A stretch of 64,000 bases of DNA from Bacteroidota bacterium (lineage in GTDB: Bacteria; Bacteroidota; Bacteroidia; Bacteroidales; Dysgonomonadaceae): positions 62,001 to 126,000 of the forward strand of contig JAEWGM010000044.1 in the NCBI GenBank assembly GCA_023388315.1. The letters are read 5' to 3'. Below, in pieces: positions 17,612 to 25,322 of this stretch. Every line of letters starts with the position of its first letter. The first letter of the stretch is position 1. The notes under the pieces are model-generated. The model did no database searches, was not told where the DNA came from, and worked only from the letters and a program-made list of their open reading frames with translations. Made by a program: the position numbers and the translations under genes.

Positions 17612-19171
17612 TCAATTCACCCTCACCTCAATCACCGCTATTTCTCGTTCCGAACCATCGGGCCCTACGGCTCTTACGCCCGAAATATAGAAATATTGGC
17701 CACGTTGCAAGCGACGGATTTGTTCTTTTTGACGTTCCGAAAATTGGCTTCCATTGGATATTTCGGGAATGGCGTTGCCCATAGAATCGAAAAACACGGT
17801 GCGGAAACTTGTTACCCGGAACGGAATATTTAAAATTCCATCGTCTATAGCGGCTTTTATTCCGTCGGTGTTCATTAACACTCCTTTTCCCAAAGCGCCA
17901 CCTTTAAACATGGCGGGATTTCCGTTTGCATCAACAATTTCAATATAAGGCGTAGGGTCGGGCAGGGCGCGCACACGAAACGCTTTTGATGCCAGCTGGC
18001 GAGTTTGCCCGCCGGCAGTGCGTGCCGAAACCGTTAATGTTGCCTCTTGGCCCACGGCCGATGGCGTGGCTGTCCACATATTTCCGTTTTTCGTGAGAGA
18101 ACCGTTAGTCATCGTTGCCGACACATCTTGGGGCGCAATTCCCGGAACGGAAATGCTGATTTCGTTATTAATTCCCGCATACAATACATTCATTAGCGTA
18201 GGCGCAATGGTTGCCATTGGCTCGATAACCGTGTAGCTGCTTTCGAAATTGCGGCGCATGGTGGAACCGTCGCCGGTGAGCATTTCAATGTATCCTTCCA
18301 CGGGAAAAGTTCCCACACTGTTTGCGCCGGCGGTGAAAATGCCGTTTGCAGAAGTGTCGAGCATGCGCCCGTTTACAAACACGTTGGGTTGTTTGGTGGA
18401 ATCCTCCGCGGAAAGCACCACGCGCGCGTTGTACGTTCCGCCCTGAATAACGATGTTGGATTCCGGAATAACATACGCGTTAAGTTGATTAACCCTAAAA
18501 TCGCCTACATCCACGCTGGTGAGCAAACTGCTCAACGCTTCGCCTTCCGATGACCGAATATCGTTTTGCAATTTTGTGAGAATGGTTACAGCTGCCGAAA
18601 CAGGCATATTCTCGAAAAGCGATTGTTCCCAGTTTTTATTTACGGCATTTCTTCTCGATGGTGCCGTGCTGAGGCTGTTTTCAATTATTTCCCGCCGTTT
18701 GGGATCGGAAATTAGTTGGGTGATTGCTTCCCGATACGTCTCCATCCTTTCCCGCAGAAGTTGCCCTCGATTTTCCGGCGCGCTCAACATCACATAGGGC
18801 GCGGCATCTAAATTTTCTTTGTTTTTGATGTTGTCCACATCGCCATTGCGTCCATCCACTTCTTTCACCATTCGCACCTTGAGCGATTCAATATAATGAA
18901 TAAGCGAATCACTCATCTGCTTTATTTGATGGCCTTTATGATACCACTCCCCGGCCTTTTCGCTGTTCTGTAGGTTATATTGTTCCAATTCGCCCATAAT
19001 CAATTGATTGCGAGCGTGCATGTTTTCGGATGAATCGTTCAGACTGTCGCCCACAATATCGAAACCGTTGAGCACTTCCGCCGAAACATTGAGCGCCAAC
19101 AAAGCGATAAACACCAAGTACATGAGGTTTATCATTTTTTGACGGGGAGAGTTTGAAGTGTTGTTAGCCAT
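17612..19171 (-). CDS. gldM: Gliding motility / type IX secretion motor protein GldM (PorM)
   Basis: A 519-residue inner-membrane protein with one N-terminal transmembrane helix (INLMYLVFIALLALNVSAEV) and a long periplasmic part of stacked domains. In the family two GldM helices pass through a ring of GldL and transmit proton-driven rotation to the GldKN ring. The arginine at position 10 (SPRQKMINLMY) is at the place implicated in proton coupling in Flavobacterium GldM. It starts 6 bp after gldL. The following gldN is 400 bp away. Confidence 0.93.
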   Translation of the reverse strand: MANNTSNSPRQKMINLMYLVFIALLALNVSAEVLNGFDIVGDSLNDSSENMHARNQLIMGELEQYNLQNSEKAGEWYHKGHQIKQMSDSLIHYIESLKVRMVKEVDGRNGDVDNIKNKENLDAAPYVMLSAPENRGQLLRERMETYREAITQLISDPKRREIIENSLSTAPSRRNAVNKNWEQSLFENMPVSAAVTILTKLQNDIRSSEGEALSSLLTSVDVGDFRVNQLNAYVIPESNIVIQGGTYNARVVLSAEDSTKQPNVFVNGRMLDTSANGIFTAGANSVGTFPVEGYIEMLTGDGSTMRRNFESSYTVIEPMATIAPTLMNVLYAGINNEISISVPGIAPQDVSATMTNGSLTKNGNMWTATPSAVGQEATLTVSARTAGGQTRQLASKAFRVRALPDPTPYIEIVDANGNPAMFKGGALGKGVLMNTDGIKAAIDDGILNIPFRVTSFRTVFFDSMGNAIPEISNGSQFSERQKEQIRRLQRGQYFYISGVRAVGPDGSEREIAVIEVRVN

Positions 19172-19174
19172 TGT

Positions 19175-19202
19175 GAGTTACGGGTTACGAGTTTCGGATT
19201 GC
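19175..19202. repeat. Heptamer array over the gldL stop
   Basis: Units on the plus strand GAGTTAC, GGGTTAC, GAGTTTC, GGATTGC; read on the gene strand they are GCAATCC, GAAACTC, GTAACCC, GTAACTC. The last seven residues of GldL (QSETRNP) and its TAA stop are encoded within it. Confidence 0.65.
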
Positions 19203-20053
19203 GCGTTCGTCATTGCTTGAATCATTCGTCCGTAAATTTGATTCAACTCACGGATTTGCTCCGCCATTTTTTCGGTTTCTTTTTTGATGATAAAGCCCTC
19301 GGGGATGGATTCGCTGTACATCGATTTAATGCGGGCCATTCCATTGTTGATTTGCTCAATGGTATCGAGTTGCCCGCTAATGCCTTTCAGTTGGATTTCG
19401 TAAATGGTGTTTAATCCGGAAATATTGCGGTTAAGCGCTTCCATTTGTTGCACATAACTTAATGAGTTTGTGCTGACATTCTGCGAGTTATCGATAATGT
19501 GCTGATACGACTGCTGCAACGCTTCTGAAATTCGTGTAAGTGTTTCGGTGGCTTCGGCAAACCGTTGTACATTATCTGAAACGGATGATAATTGTTCTAC
19601 CGAATTCTCGGGAACCCGGGACTGTTTTTGTTGTGATGCTTGAGGAATTGTGGCTTGCTCTGTAGTTGGTTCAGCAGCCGGTTTCGTAGTTGATGGAGCT
19701 TTAGGTGCCGATTGGCCGGTATATCCCAAATGCACCGGTTGATGTGGTGCGTTGGCTCCGTGAATGATCACTTGTGCGGGAACACCTCCTTCATCAGCTA
19801 ATACGATGGAAGAACCACCAACGGATTGTTGTACTTTTGGCGGCCGGTCCAGTCCGTACAGGATAAAAACCAAGCACTCGATTGCCATTCCGGTGCCGAA
19901 AATAATATTTCCCCAAACGCCCCACCAGTGCAAAACTTTTACCATGGCGCCGAAAATAACGATGGCGGCGCCAAAACTGTAACCGTATTGCAGAAATCGC
20001 TGTCCGTTGTCGGTTTGCAGGAAGTTTTCTATTTTTCGAATTGCTTTGTTCAT
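19178..20053 (-). CDS. gldL: Gliding motility / type IX secretion motor protein GldL (PorL)
   Basis: A 291-residue inner-membrane protein with two N-terminal transmembrane helices (residues ~27-42 and ~45-67) and a cytoplasmic tail. It pairs with GldM as the proton-driven motor of the type IX secretion system. The family signature KVLHWWGVWGNIIFG lies between and in the helices. K39 and E59 are the obvious protonatable residues in the membrane, and a Glu there is essential in Flavobacterium. The tail has a Pro/Ala/Thr/Gln-rich linker (about 105-160) and a helical end. The last residues (QSETRNP) derive from a heptamer array that also supplies the stop. The gldM gene begins 6 bp downstream. 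Confidence 0.93.
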   Translation of the reverse strand: MNKAIRKIENFLQTDNGQRFLQYGYSFGAAIVIFGAMVKVLHWWGVWGNIIFGTGMAIECLVFILYGLDRPPKVQQSVGGSSIVLADEGGVPAQVIIHGANAPHQPVHLGYTGQSAPKAPSTTKPAAEPTTEQATIPQASQQKQSRVPENSVEQLSSVSDNVQRFAEATETLTRISEALQQSYQHIIDNSQNVSTNSLSYVQQMEALNRNISGLNTIYEIQLKGISGQLDTIEQINNGMARIKSMYSESIPEGFIIKKETEKMAEQIRELNQIYGRMIQAMTNAQSETRNP

Positions 20054-20063
20054 ATTTTTTAGA

Positions 20064-20093
20064 CTGTTGGATGTTAGATGATTAGATGTTAGA
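20064..20093. repeat. Short tandem array between gldK and gldL
   Basis: Roughly 7-bp units: GTTGGAT, GTTAGAT, GATTAGAT, GTTAGAC. One unit is 8 bp. It lies 11 bp upstream of the gldL start. Confidence 0.45.
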
Positions 20094-20137
20094 CTTTTGT
20101 TTTTACGTCACGATGTTATTGCAACGAAAAAGGATGC

Positions 20138-21556
20138 TCACTTCCCCGGCCCCAATTGCGTTCTCACACAGCGGAAACCGATGTACGAGCGGCCACGGTT
20201 TTGATATTCCGCGTCGCGCATATCAGAACGGATGAAGGTGGAAATATCTTTCCACGATCCGCCTTTTATTACCTTGCGTTTTAAGGCATAAGGGTCTTCC
20301 TGAGCGGCGTGGTACCGATATTCGGGGTTCATATCGCTCATCATTTCATTTCCCGATTCGGTATATGCCGTGGATGTCCATTCCGCCACGTTGCCTGCCA
20401 TGTCATACAGCCCGAAACTGTTTGGTTGATAGCTTCTTGTCTTTGCAGGTATCAGGTTTTTATCGGCCGCGTAGGCACCTTCTCCCGGCTTAAAGTTTGC
20501 CAAATAGCAATCGTCGTCATCTTTGGTGGAATCGGTTTCCCACGGATATTTGTTCTCGGTGCGCCCGCTGCGTGCCGCCATTTCCCATTCGGCTTCCGTT
20601 GGCAGGCGATACGGCTCAATTTTTACGTTTGCGCGCTGCAATCCCTGGCGAAGAAACATGGTGCGCCACTCGCAAAAAGCGGTTGCCGCTTCCCACGAAA
20701 CGCCAACCACGGGATGATGCGCGTAAGCGGGATGAGAAAAATAATTGCGCATATACGGCTCGTTGTTCGCGTTACTAAAATCATTCACCCAACACGTGGT
20801 ATCGGGATAAATATTCACTATTTTGGTGTGGACAAAATCGTATAAACTGCTCAGCGGCCGCGTTATGGTTTCGTTTACAATTCTTCCTTGCTCATCCACA
20901 TAAGCGGTGTCTTTAGAAATCATAATCACCTCATTTTCATTCACGCTGATATCGGTGTTAAGGATTCTCTCCTGCGGATTGAGGCGATGTTGTCGCCTAG
21001 CGGCTTCGGCGGCATCGAACCATTCGTACCGGAAATTCATTTGCCGCGCATCCAACATTTTCTTTTTGGTGATGGGATGGATGATGTACACGCTGTTGAT
21101 GGCCGCTTCCTCTTCTTCGGTATTGCGCGACCACGGGATGGGAACGCTCCAATCCAAGCGAGGTGGAACGGGGTCTCCGAATTCGTCTTCGGTGATTTTG
21201 TAGAAATCATCGCCGGCATACGCAGGATCGGCCAATCGTTCGCGGATGATGGAGTCGCGCACCCAAAAAACGAATTGTTTGTATTGCGAGTTGGTGATTT
21301 CGGCCTCGTCCATCCAAAAATTATCTACCGATACGCCGCGCGTGGGAATCGTCATCCCCCACAGCGAGTCTAGCTCGCCCGGCCCCATTCGATACGAACC
21401 GCGCGTAACCAACACCATGTTGTAAGGCGTGGGCTCGTTCCATACTTTGCCAACGGGAACGCCCGTGAGCTCTCCGCCCACGCTGCTGCCTACGCCTCTT
21501 CGTCCGCACGAAATAACCGCGGCGATAAATAGAATTAAAAGGATTAATTTTCTCAT
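20138..21556 (-). CDS. gldK: Gliding motility / type IX secretion lipoprotein GldK (PorK)
   Basis: An outer-membrane lipoprotein of about 472 residues. The frame is open to 21598, but I start at the ATG at 21556 because it gives a clean lipoprotein signal (MRKLILLILFIAAVISCGRR, lipobox ending in Cys17). The body is a formylglycine-generating-enzyme/sulfatase-modifying fold, with VDNFWMDEAEITNSQYKQF near the start and RLPTEAEWEMAAR, MAGNVAEWTS and GGSWKD in the C-terminal half. In the family it lacks enzymatic function and forms the ring with GldN. It follows porP by 38 bp and precedes gldL by 84 bp. Confidence 0.93.
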   Translation of the reverse strand: MRKLILLILFIAAVISCGRRGVGSSVGGELTGVPVGKVWNEPTPYNMVLVTRGSYRMGPGELDSLWGMTIPTRGVSVDNFWMDEAEITNSQYKQFVFWVRDSIIRERLADPAYAGDDFYKITEDEFGDPVPPRLDWSVPIPWSRNTEEEEAAINSVYIIHPITKKKMLDARQMNFRYEWFDAAEAARRQHRLNPQERILNTDISVNENEVIMISKDTAYVDEQGRIVNETITRPLSSLYDFVHTKIVNIYPDTTCWVNDFSNANNEPYMRNYFSHPAYAHHPVVGVSWEAATAFCEWRTMFLRQGLQRANVKIEPYRLPTEAEWEMAARSGRTENKYPWETDSTKDDDDCYLANFKPGEGAYAADKNLIPAKTRSYQPNSFGLYDMAGNVAEWTSTAYTESGNEMMSDMNPEYRYHAAQEDPYALKRKVIKGGSWKDISTFIRSDMRDAEYQNRGRSYIGFRCVRTQLGPGK

Positions 21557-21594
21557 TGTATGTTCGTTGTACGTCTTTCTTTTTTTCCGTGAAT

Positions 21595-22569
21595 TCACAA
21601 CAACCGAATGCTTTTATGCGGCATTGGTTTTGGTTGAAATAAATCTATCGGAAACCGATAGCGAATACTTACTTCGTGGCTTCCGCCGCTTTCTTTCCCA
21701 ATTCCCGAGGTATGCAAATCGTAGGCATACCCCACTTCAACATCTTCAATAACCGCTCCGGCGAAAAAGGAATATCCCCACTTACCGCGCCAAGACGCGC
21801 CCACCAAATATTTTTTGTTGTAAACAGCTCGAAGTGCCGCCTGCACTTGTATTTGCGAAAAGTTGGATGTTTGGGCAAAAAACATAGGCTGTATTTCAAT
21901 TAACGGATGAAGCACGCGAATATTGTATCCTGCCATAAAATTATACGAGAGCGGAATGCGCGACAAAGTGGAGTCGGTATTTGCCGTAAAAACGGTGTCC
22001 CCAACCGAGTAATAATCAGGCTGATTAAGGTGCATAGCGCCCATTCCGGCAAAAAAGTTTTTGGACGTCCAAGAGATGCCGGCGTTTATATCGATTGTTT
22101 TTGTGTCGGTGGGGTTAAACTTGATTGTTTTTTGGTTGTTTTTGGTGGAATCAGCCCATAACCGAAGTGAAGCGGCATCGAAGTTCAAGTCCAACATAGC
22201 TGCCTGAACTCCAATATTGAACATTCCTTTTCCAGCCTTTATTTTAAGCGTATATTGTGCACCGAAAGCATTGTTTCTTTCATTACCGGTGATGTGTGAG
22301 TGTGTTACGAGGCCCACGCCATGGCGCAAGCCCAAAAACTTCACGGGCATATCGGCACCAATGAAAACCCGATGTGGTGCGTTTGCCACTCCCGTCCATT
22401 CATATTTGTAAGCACCCGACGCTTGAATTTTATCGCTTTCGCCTGCAAACGAAGGGTTGTAGTAGGTTTTCACCATCCAAAATTGACTGAACGGAGCATC
22501 CCATTGTGCTTGCGCATGCAAAACGCACAGCAACAGAACTGTTAAAAAAAGAATTCGCCGCTTTTCCAT
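21595..22569 (-). CDS. porP: PorP/SprF family type IX secretion outer-membrane protein
   Basis: A 324-residue protein with a signal peptide (ending HAQAQ) and the PorP/SprF signature near the mature N terminus (FSQFWMVKTYYNPSFAGES). It is predicted to be an outer-membrane beta-barrel. Family members are part of or accessory to the type IX translocon and bind PorV- or PorE-like partners. It is the first gene of the porP-gldK-gldL-gldM-gldN run, the same order as porPKLMN in Porphyromonas. No exact promoter box was found, only a near match (TAAATTTA at 22624-22631). Confidence 0.9.
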   Translation of the reverse strand: MEKRRILFLTVLLLCVLHAQAQWDAPFSQFWMVKTYYNPSFAGESDKIQASGAYKYEWTGVANAPHRVFIGADMPVKFLGLRHGVGLVTHSHITGNERNNAFGAQYTLKIKAGKGMFNIGVQAAMLDLNFDAASLRLWADSTKNNQKTIKFNPTDTKTIDINAGISWTSKNFFAGMGAMHLNQPDYYSVGDTVFTANTDSTLSRIPLSYNFMAGYNIRVLHPLIEIQPMFFAQTSNFSQIQVQAALRAVYNKKYLVGASWRGKWGYSFFAGAVIEDVEVGYAYDLHTSGIGKESGGSHEVSIRYRFPIDLFQPKPMPHKSIRLL

Positions 22570-22693
22570 TGAAGATATAACGGAAAAACGGCGGGGAAAT
22601 TGTGTGAAGAGGACGCTGAACCGTAAATTTATAGCAGAGTAGTCTGATCTAAAATCATCGAACTTGTCTCTGAAGCGGCAGATTATTCTTTAA

Positions 22694-22780
22694 GCTGGGC
22701 TTACAGCCCGCCGGCTGCCCGGTTCATTTTTAACCCAACGCGTTGCATTGGGCTTAATTATGTTGGGCTTTCAGCCCGAT
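22694..22780. repeat. Intergenic palindromic repeat, copy A
   Basis: Two GGGCT/AGCCC hairpins (22697-22709 and 22765-22777) flank a CCCAAC..GCATTGGG hairpin and the sequence TTAATTATGTTG. Copy B at 28511-28594 has the same arrangement with compensating changes. The 22570-22843 gap holds nothing else I can support. Confidence 0.5.
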
Positions 22781-22843
22781 TTATATAGCCAACTCTCCGG
22801 TTTTGTTAAAAAATGAATGACACGCTTCTATTATCCTTAGGAA

Positions 22844-23929
22844 CTACAGTTTTTCCGCCTTCACCCGCATCACACTCAATGCTTTTAAAATAAACCTGGG
22901 TAATGGTTTTTCGGGGTTGCGGTTTTTTAGGTTAATGGCCAAGCCGAGTTTTTTCATAATCGGTACTTTGTGGGTTTCCACAAACTCGATGAGGGTGCCG
23001 TCGGGATCTTCAATGTAGGCGAATTGCCCGGCAGCATCGCCCATATCAAACGAATTGCCTTCCTTGAAGTTTTGCGTGGTGTCCACCGTGAACGGATGTC
23101 CTTTTTCAGCGCAATATTTTCCCAATGCTTCCATCCCGCGGATATCGAAACACACCTGAATAAAGCCGGGATCTCCCCAAAAGCGGCCTTCGTAAAGTTT
23201 GCGCGGTGTGCGTTCCAGCGTTTGCACGAGTTCGATGTACGATGGGCCAAACAATTCGCTGAAAGCGCCTTTTCTCATTATGGAGTGGGTGAGCAACCGA
23301 CGGCGGAATTGTTGGTTGCCTGAAGGAAGTCCTTCAAAATCGCCAAAAGTGCCGGTTTCATCGGCGATTATTTTATCGTAACCCAAAATGTCGCCGTACA
23401 CGGTCATCGCTTTTTCTATATCGGTAACGCCGATGGTTACACCCGCCACGCCGCCGGTCAGTCGGCCTTCGTCTTTGAAAATATAATCGTCGTGAACAAT
23501 TTGAAACAGGTTCCCGTAAGGGTCTTTCACATAAAAAGTTTTTTTGCCGTCTAAATTGTTACTCAATGGGGTAACCACGTTTATTTTCGGGTTGTTGGAA
23601 AATTCTTCAAACGTTTTTGCCACATCGCGGCTTTTTATTTTGCATACCAGCACGCCCAAATCACCCAAATTCAGTTCAAAATCCAGCTTCTTTGGTTTTC
23701 GTTCGGCGTACTGCCACACCTCAAAGCCGCCGCCGCCTTGCATATTGACGGCAATGCAGGCGTGTCGTCTCTGTGGCTGGCCGCCGGTGTAAGGCAGCAT
23801 GAGTTCCGCCACTTTGTTGTCTTCCAAAATGCGGATGTCCATATTGAATACTTCGATGTAGTATTTCCACGCTTCGTAGAGGTTTTCTACACCAATGCCC
23901 ACTTGCTGAATGCCGGAGATTATGTACAT
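22844..23929 (-). CDS. Two-domain VOC (glyoxalase/HPPD-like) protein
   Basis: A 361-residue protein with two vicinal-oxygen-chelate modules, at about residues 4-135 (IQQVGIGVENLYEAWKYY) and 150-330 (GVTIGVTDIEKAMTVYGDIL). The general plan resembles 4-hydroxyphenylpyruvate dioxygenase. However, the places where HPPD has its iron-binding histidines read GVTIGV and FIQVCF here, without His; only the later FAYIEDPDGTLIEFVE glutamate remains. It is therefore unlikely to be a normal HPPD, and the activity is unknown. It is the last gene of the minus-strand run after the sulfonolipid-like trio, separated from it by the four-helix-bundle gene. Confidence 0.7.
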   Translation of the reverse strand: MYIISGIQQVGIGVENLYEAWKYYIEVFNMDIRILEDNKVAELMLPYTGGQPQRRHACIAVNMQGGGGFEVWQYAERKPKKLDFELNLGDLGVLVCKIKSRDVAKTFEEFSNNPKINVVTPLSNNLDGKKTFYVKDPYGNLFQIVHDDYIFKDEGRLTGGVAGVTIGVTDIEKAMTVYGDILGYDKIIADETGTFGDFEGLPSGNQQFRRRLLTHSIMRKGAFSELFGPSYIELVQTLERTPRKLYEGRFWGDPGFIQVCFDIRGMEALGKYCAEKGHPFTVDTTQNFKEGNSFDMGDAAGQFAYIEDPDGTLIEFVETHKVPIMKKLGLAINLKNRNPEKPLPRFILKALSVMRVKAEKL

Positions 23930-23936
23930 AGTAGTT

Positions 23937-23964
23937 AGTTTTGAGTTTTGAGTTTTGAGTTTTG
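23937..23964. repeat. Heptamer array, 4 exact units (AGTTTTG)
   Basis: Four perfect copies of AGTTTTG, beginning 7 bp upstream of the VOC gene start. It is the reverse complement of the AAACTC-type array at 24451, so the two arrays flank the four-helix-bundle gene in inverted orientation. Confidence 0.75.
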
Positions 23965-23972
23965 TTGAGATT

Positions 23973-24356
23973 TCATTCTTTTACACCAAATTTCCCAGGA
24001 TTGTTATACATGTATTTTAACAACTTTGTTATTTCCTCGTTTAAAGAAATAGCTTCGATATACTTTTCTTCTGTTATGTAATTGTGATGTTTAGCAAAAT
24101 CCAACCAAACTAATGTTTCGCTATTTTCACCCATACAATCTGTTATTTTAAGACGAAAATGTTTTATATAATCTCTCTTTCTATAAGCTTCAGCCAAATT
24201 GCCGCACACCGATCTTGCCGCTCTTCTTATTTGATCCGTTAGGGAGTATTGCTCTTCTCTTGGAAAACACAGGCTGAAATCATATACTTTACAGCCTTGC
24301 TCAAAAGCTTTCTTGTAAACTATTAAATCTCTAAAATCATTGAATTTTTTGTCCAT
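23973..24356 (-). CDS. Four-helix bundle protein (23S rRNA intervening-sequence family)
   Basis: A 127-residue protein of the free-standing intervening-sequence (IVP, avd-like) family. Typical features are FRDLIVYKKAFEQGCKVYDF at the N terminus, FPREEQYSLTDQIRRAARSV, CGNLAEAYRKR and the later ENSETLVWLDFA. The fold is a four-helix bundle forming pentamers in solved relatives. The members found inside rRNA introns and the free ones have no firmly known function; a related protein (Avd) assists diversity-generating reverse transcriptase, but none is present here. It is bounded on both sides by heptamer arrays, which suggests it was inserted between the SDR and VOC genes. Confidence 0.9.
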   Translation of the reverse strand: MDKKFNDFRDLIVYKKAFEQGCKVYDFSLCFPREEQYSLTDQIRRAARSVCGNLAEAYRKRDYIKHFRLKITDCMGENSETLVWLDFAKHHNYITEEKYIEAISLNEEITKLLKYMYNNPGKFGVKE

Positions 24357-24450
24357 ATATATTTAGTTCTGATTTTTGAAAAAGTATAGAGTGTTAAATT
24401 TGAGTTGTTTATGATATTTCTGCGTTCAAATTTTTAATTCTTACACCTCC

Positions 24451-24483
24451 AAACTCGAAACTCGAAACTCAGAACTCCAAACT
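24451..24483. repeat. Heptamer array next to the SDR stop
   Basis: Units AAACTCG, AAACTCG, AAACTCA, GAACTCC and a partial AAACT. It ends 5 bp from the SDR gene stop. Confidence 0.65.
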
Positions 24484-24488
24484 ATTCC

Positions 24489-25289
24489 TCATGTCGGTTT
24501 TATCTTTCTCACCATTCTCCTTGCCAACCCCGGTAAAAACCGTTTGATATGGACCATCAACAGTTCTTTTCCGCCAACTAGGACTTCCGGTTTTTGTTGA
24601 TTGATGGCTTTTACTATTTTTCTTGCCGCTTTTGCCGAAGAAATGCCGCCTGCTTGTCCGTCGTCCATTTTGGCGTGTTTGGTTCCATCGGCTTCCAGTG
24701 CGTTGAAAGAAATGTTCGTTTTCACACGCCCCGGACAAACCATTACCACACGGATGTTTTCGTCGTAATATTCTGCTTGAACGGTTTCAAAAAATCCGTA
24801 TAAAGCAAATTTCGATGAGGCATAAGCAGAGCGTAACGGGAAACCGAATTTGCCTGAAATACTGGTGGTTACCGCAATGGTTCCGCCACCGCTTTCAATC
24901 ATTTTCGGAAGTAAACGTTTGGTGATTTTTACGGGCGCGAAGAAATTCACATCCATAATTTTTTTATCCACCAAGAAATGGGTTTCCATTGTTTTGGAAC
25001 GCTGGCTGATGCCCGCGTTGTGAAACATCACATCGATGCGCCCGAAAATGGAAGTGGCCTTGTCGGTAATGGCGTCCAAGCCTTCTATATCAGACAAGTC
25101 GCACGGTAAAATCTCGCATTCTGCCCCCAACTCTATGCATTTCTGCTGCACTTTTTTCAGTTGCTCTTCTCGTGTGGCCGTTAAAATTAGCCTTGCCCCT
25201 TCCGTGGCAAATAAATACGAGCACGCTTCACCGATACCCGATGAAGCGCCCGTTATCCATATTACTTTGCCTTTGTTTTCTTTGCTCAT
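24489..25289 (-). CDS. Short-chain dehydrogenase/reductase, candidate 3-ketocapnine reductase
   Basis: A 266-residue classical SDR with the cofactor motif TGASSGIG (residues 13-20), NAG at 91-93, the catalytic Ser at about 143, and Y156-x3-K160 in SAYASSKFALYG. The C terminus (VHIKRFLPGLARRMVRKIK) is basic and may touch the membrane. By family alone the substrate is open. It is the third gene of a run after an alpha-oxoamine synthase and a threonine-synthase-like enzyme, so reduction of the 3-keto long-chain base made by the synthase is the best reading. The alternative is a ketosphinganine reductase if the synthase uses serine. Confidence 0.8.
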   Translation of the reverse strand: MSKENKGKVIWITGASSGIGEACSYLFATEGARLILTATREEQLKKVQQKCIELGAECEILPCDLSDIEGLDAITDKATSIFGRIDVMFHNAGISQRSKTMETHFLVDKKIMDVNFFAPVKITKRLLPKMIESGGGTIAVTTSISGKFGFPLRSAYASSKFALYGFFETVQAEYYDENIRVVMVCPGRVKTNISFNALEADGTKHAKMDDGQAGGISSAKAARKIVKAINQQKPEVLVGGKELLMVHIKRFLPGLARRMVRKIKPT

Positions 25290-25322
25290 GTTATTTTGGC
25301 TTGCAAAAGCCTTTTTAACCGC

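Noticed and set aside
23973..24356. Diversity-generating retroelement, because the four-helix protein resembles Avd
   Set aside because: No reverse transcriptase, template repeat or variable repeat was found.
23937..24483. CRISPR array, because of repeated short units
   Set aside because: The units are 7 bp, contiguous and without spacers; no cas genes are in the window.
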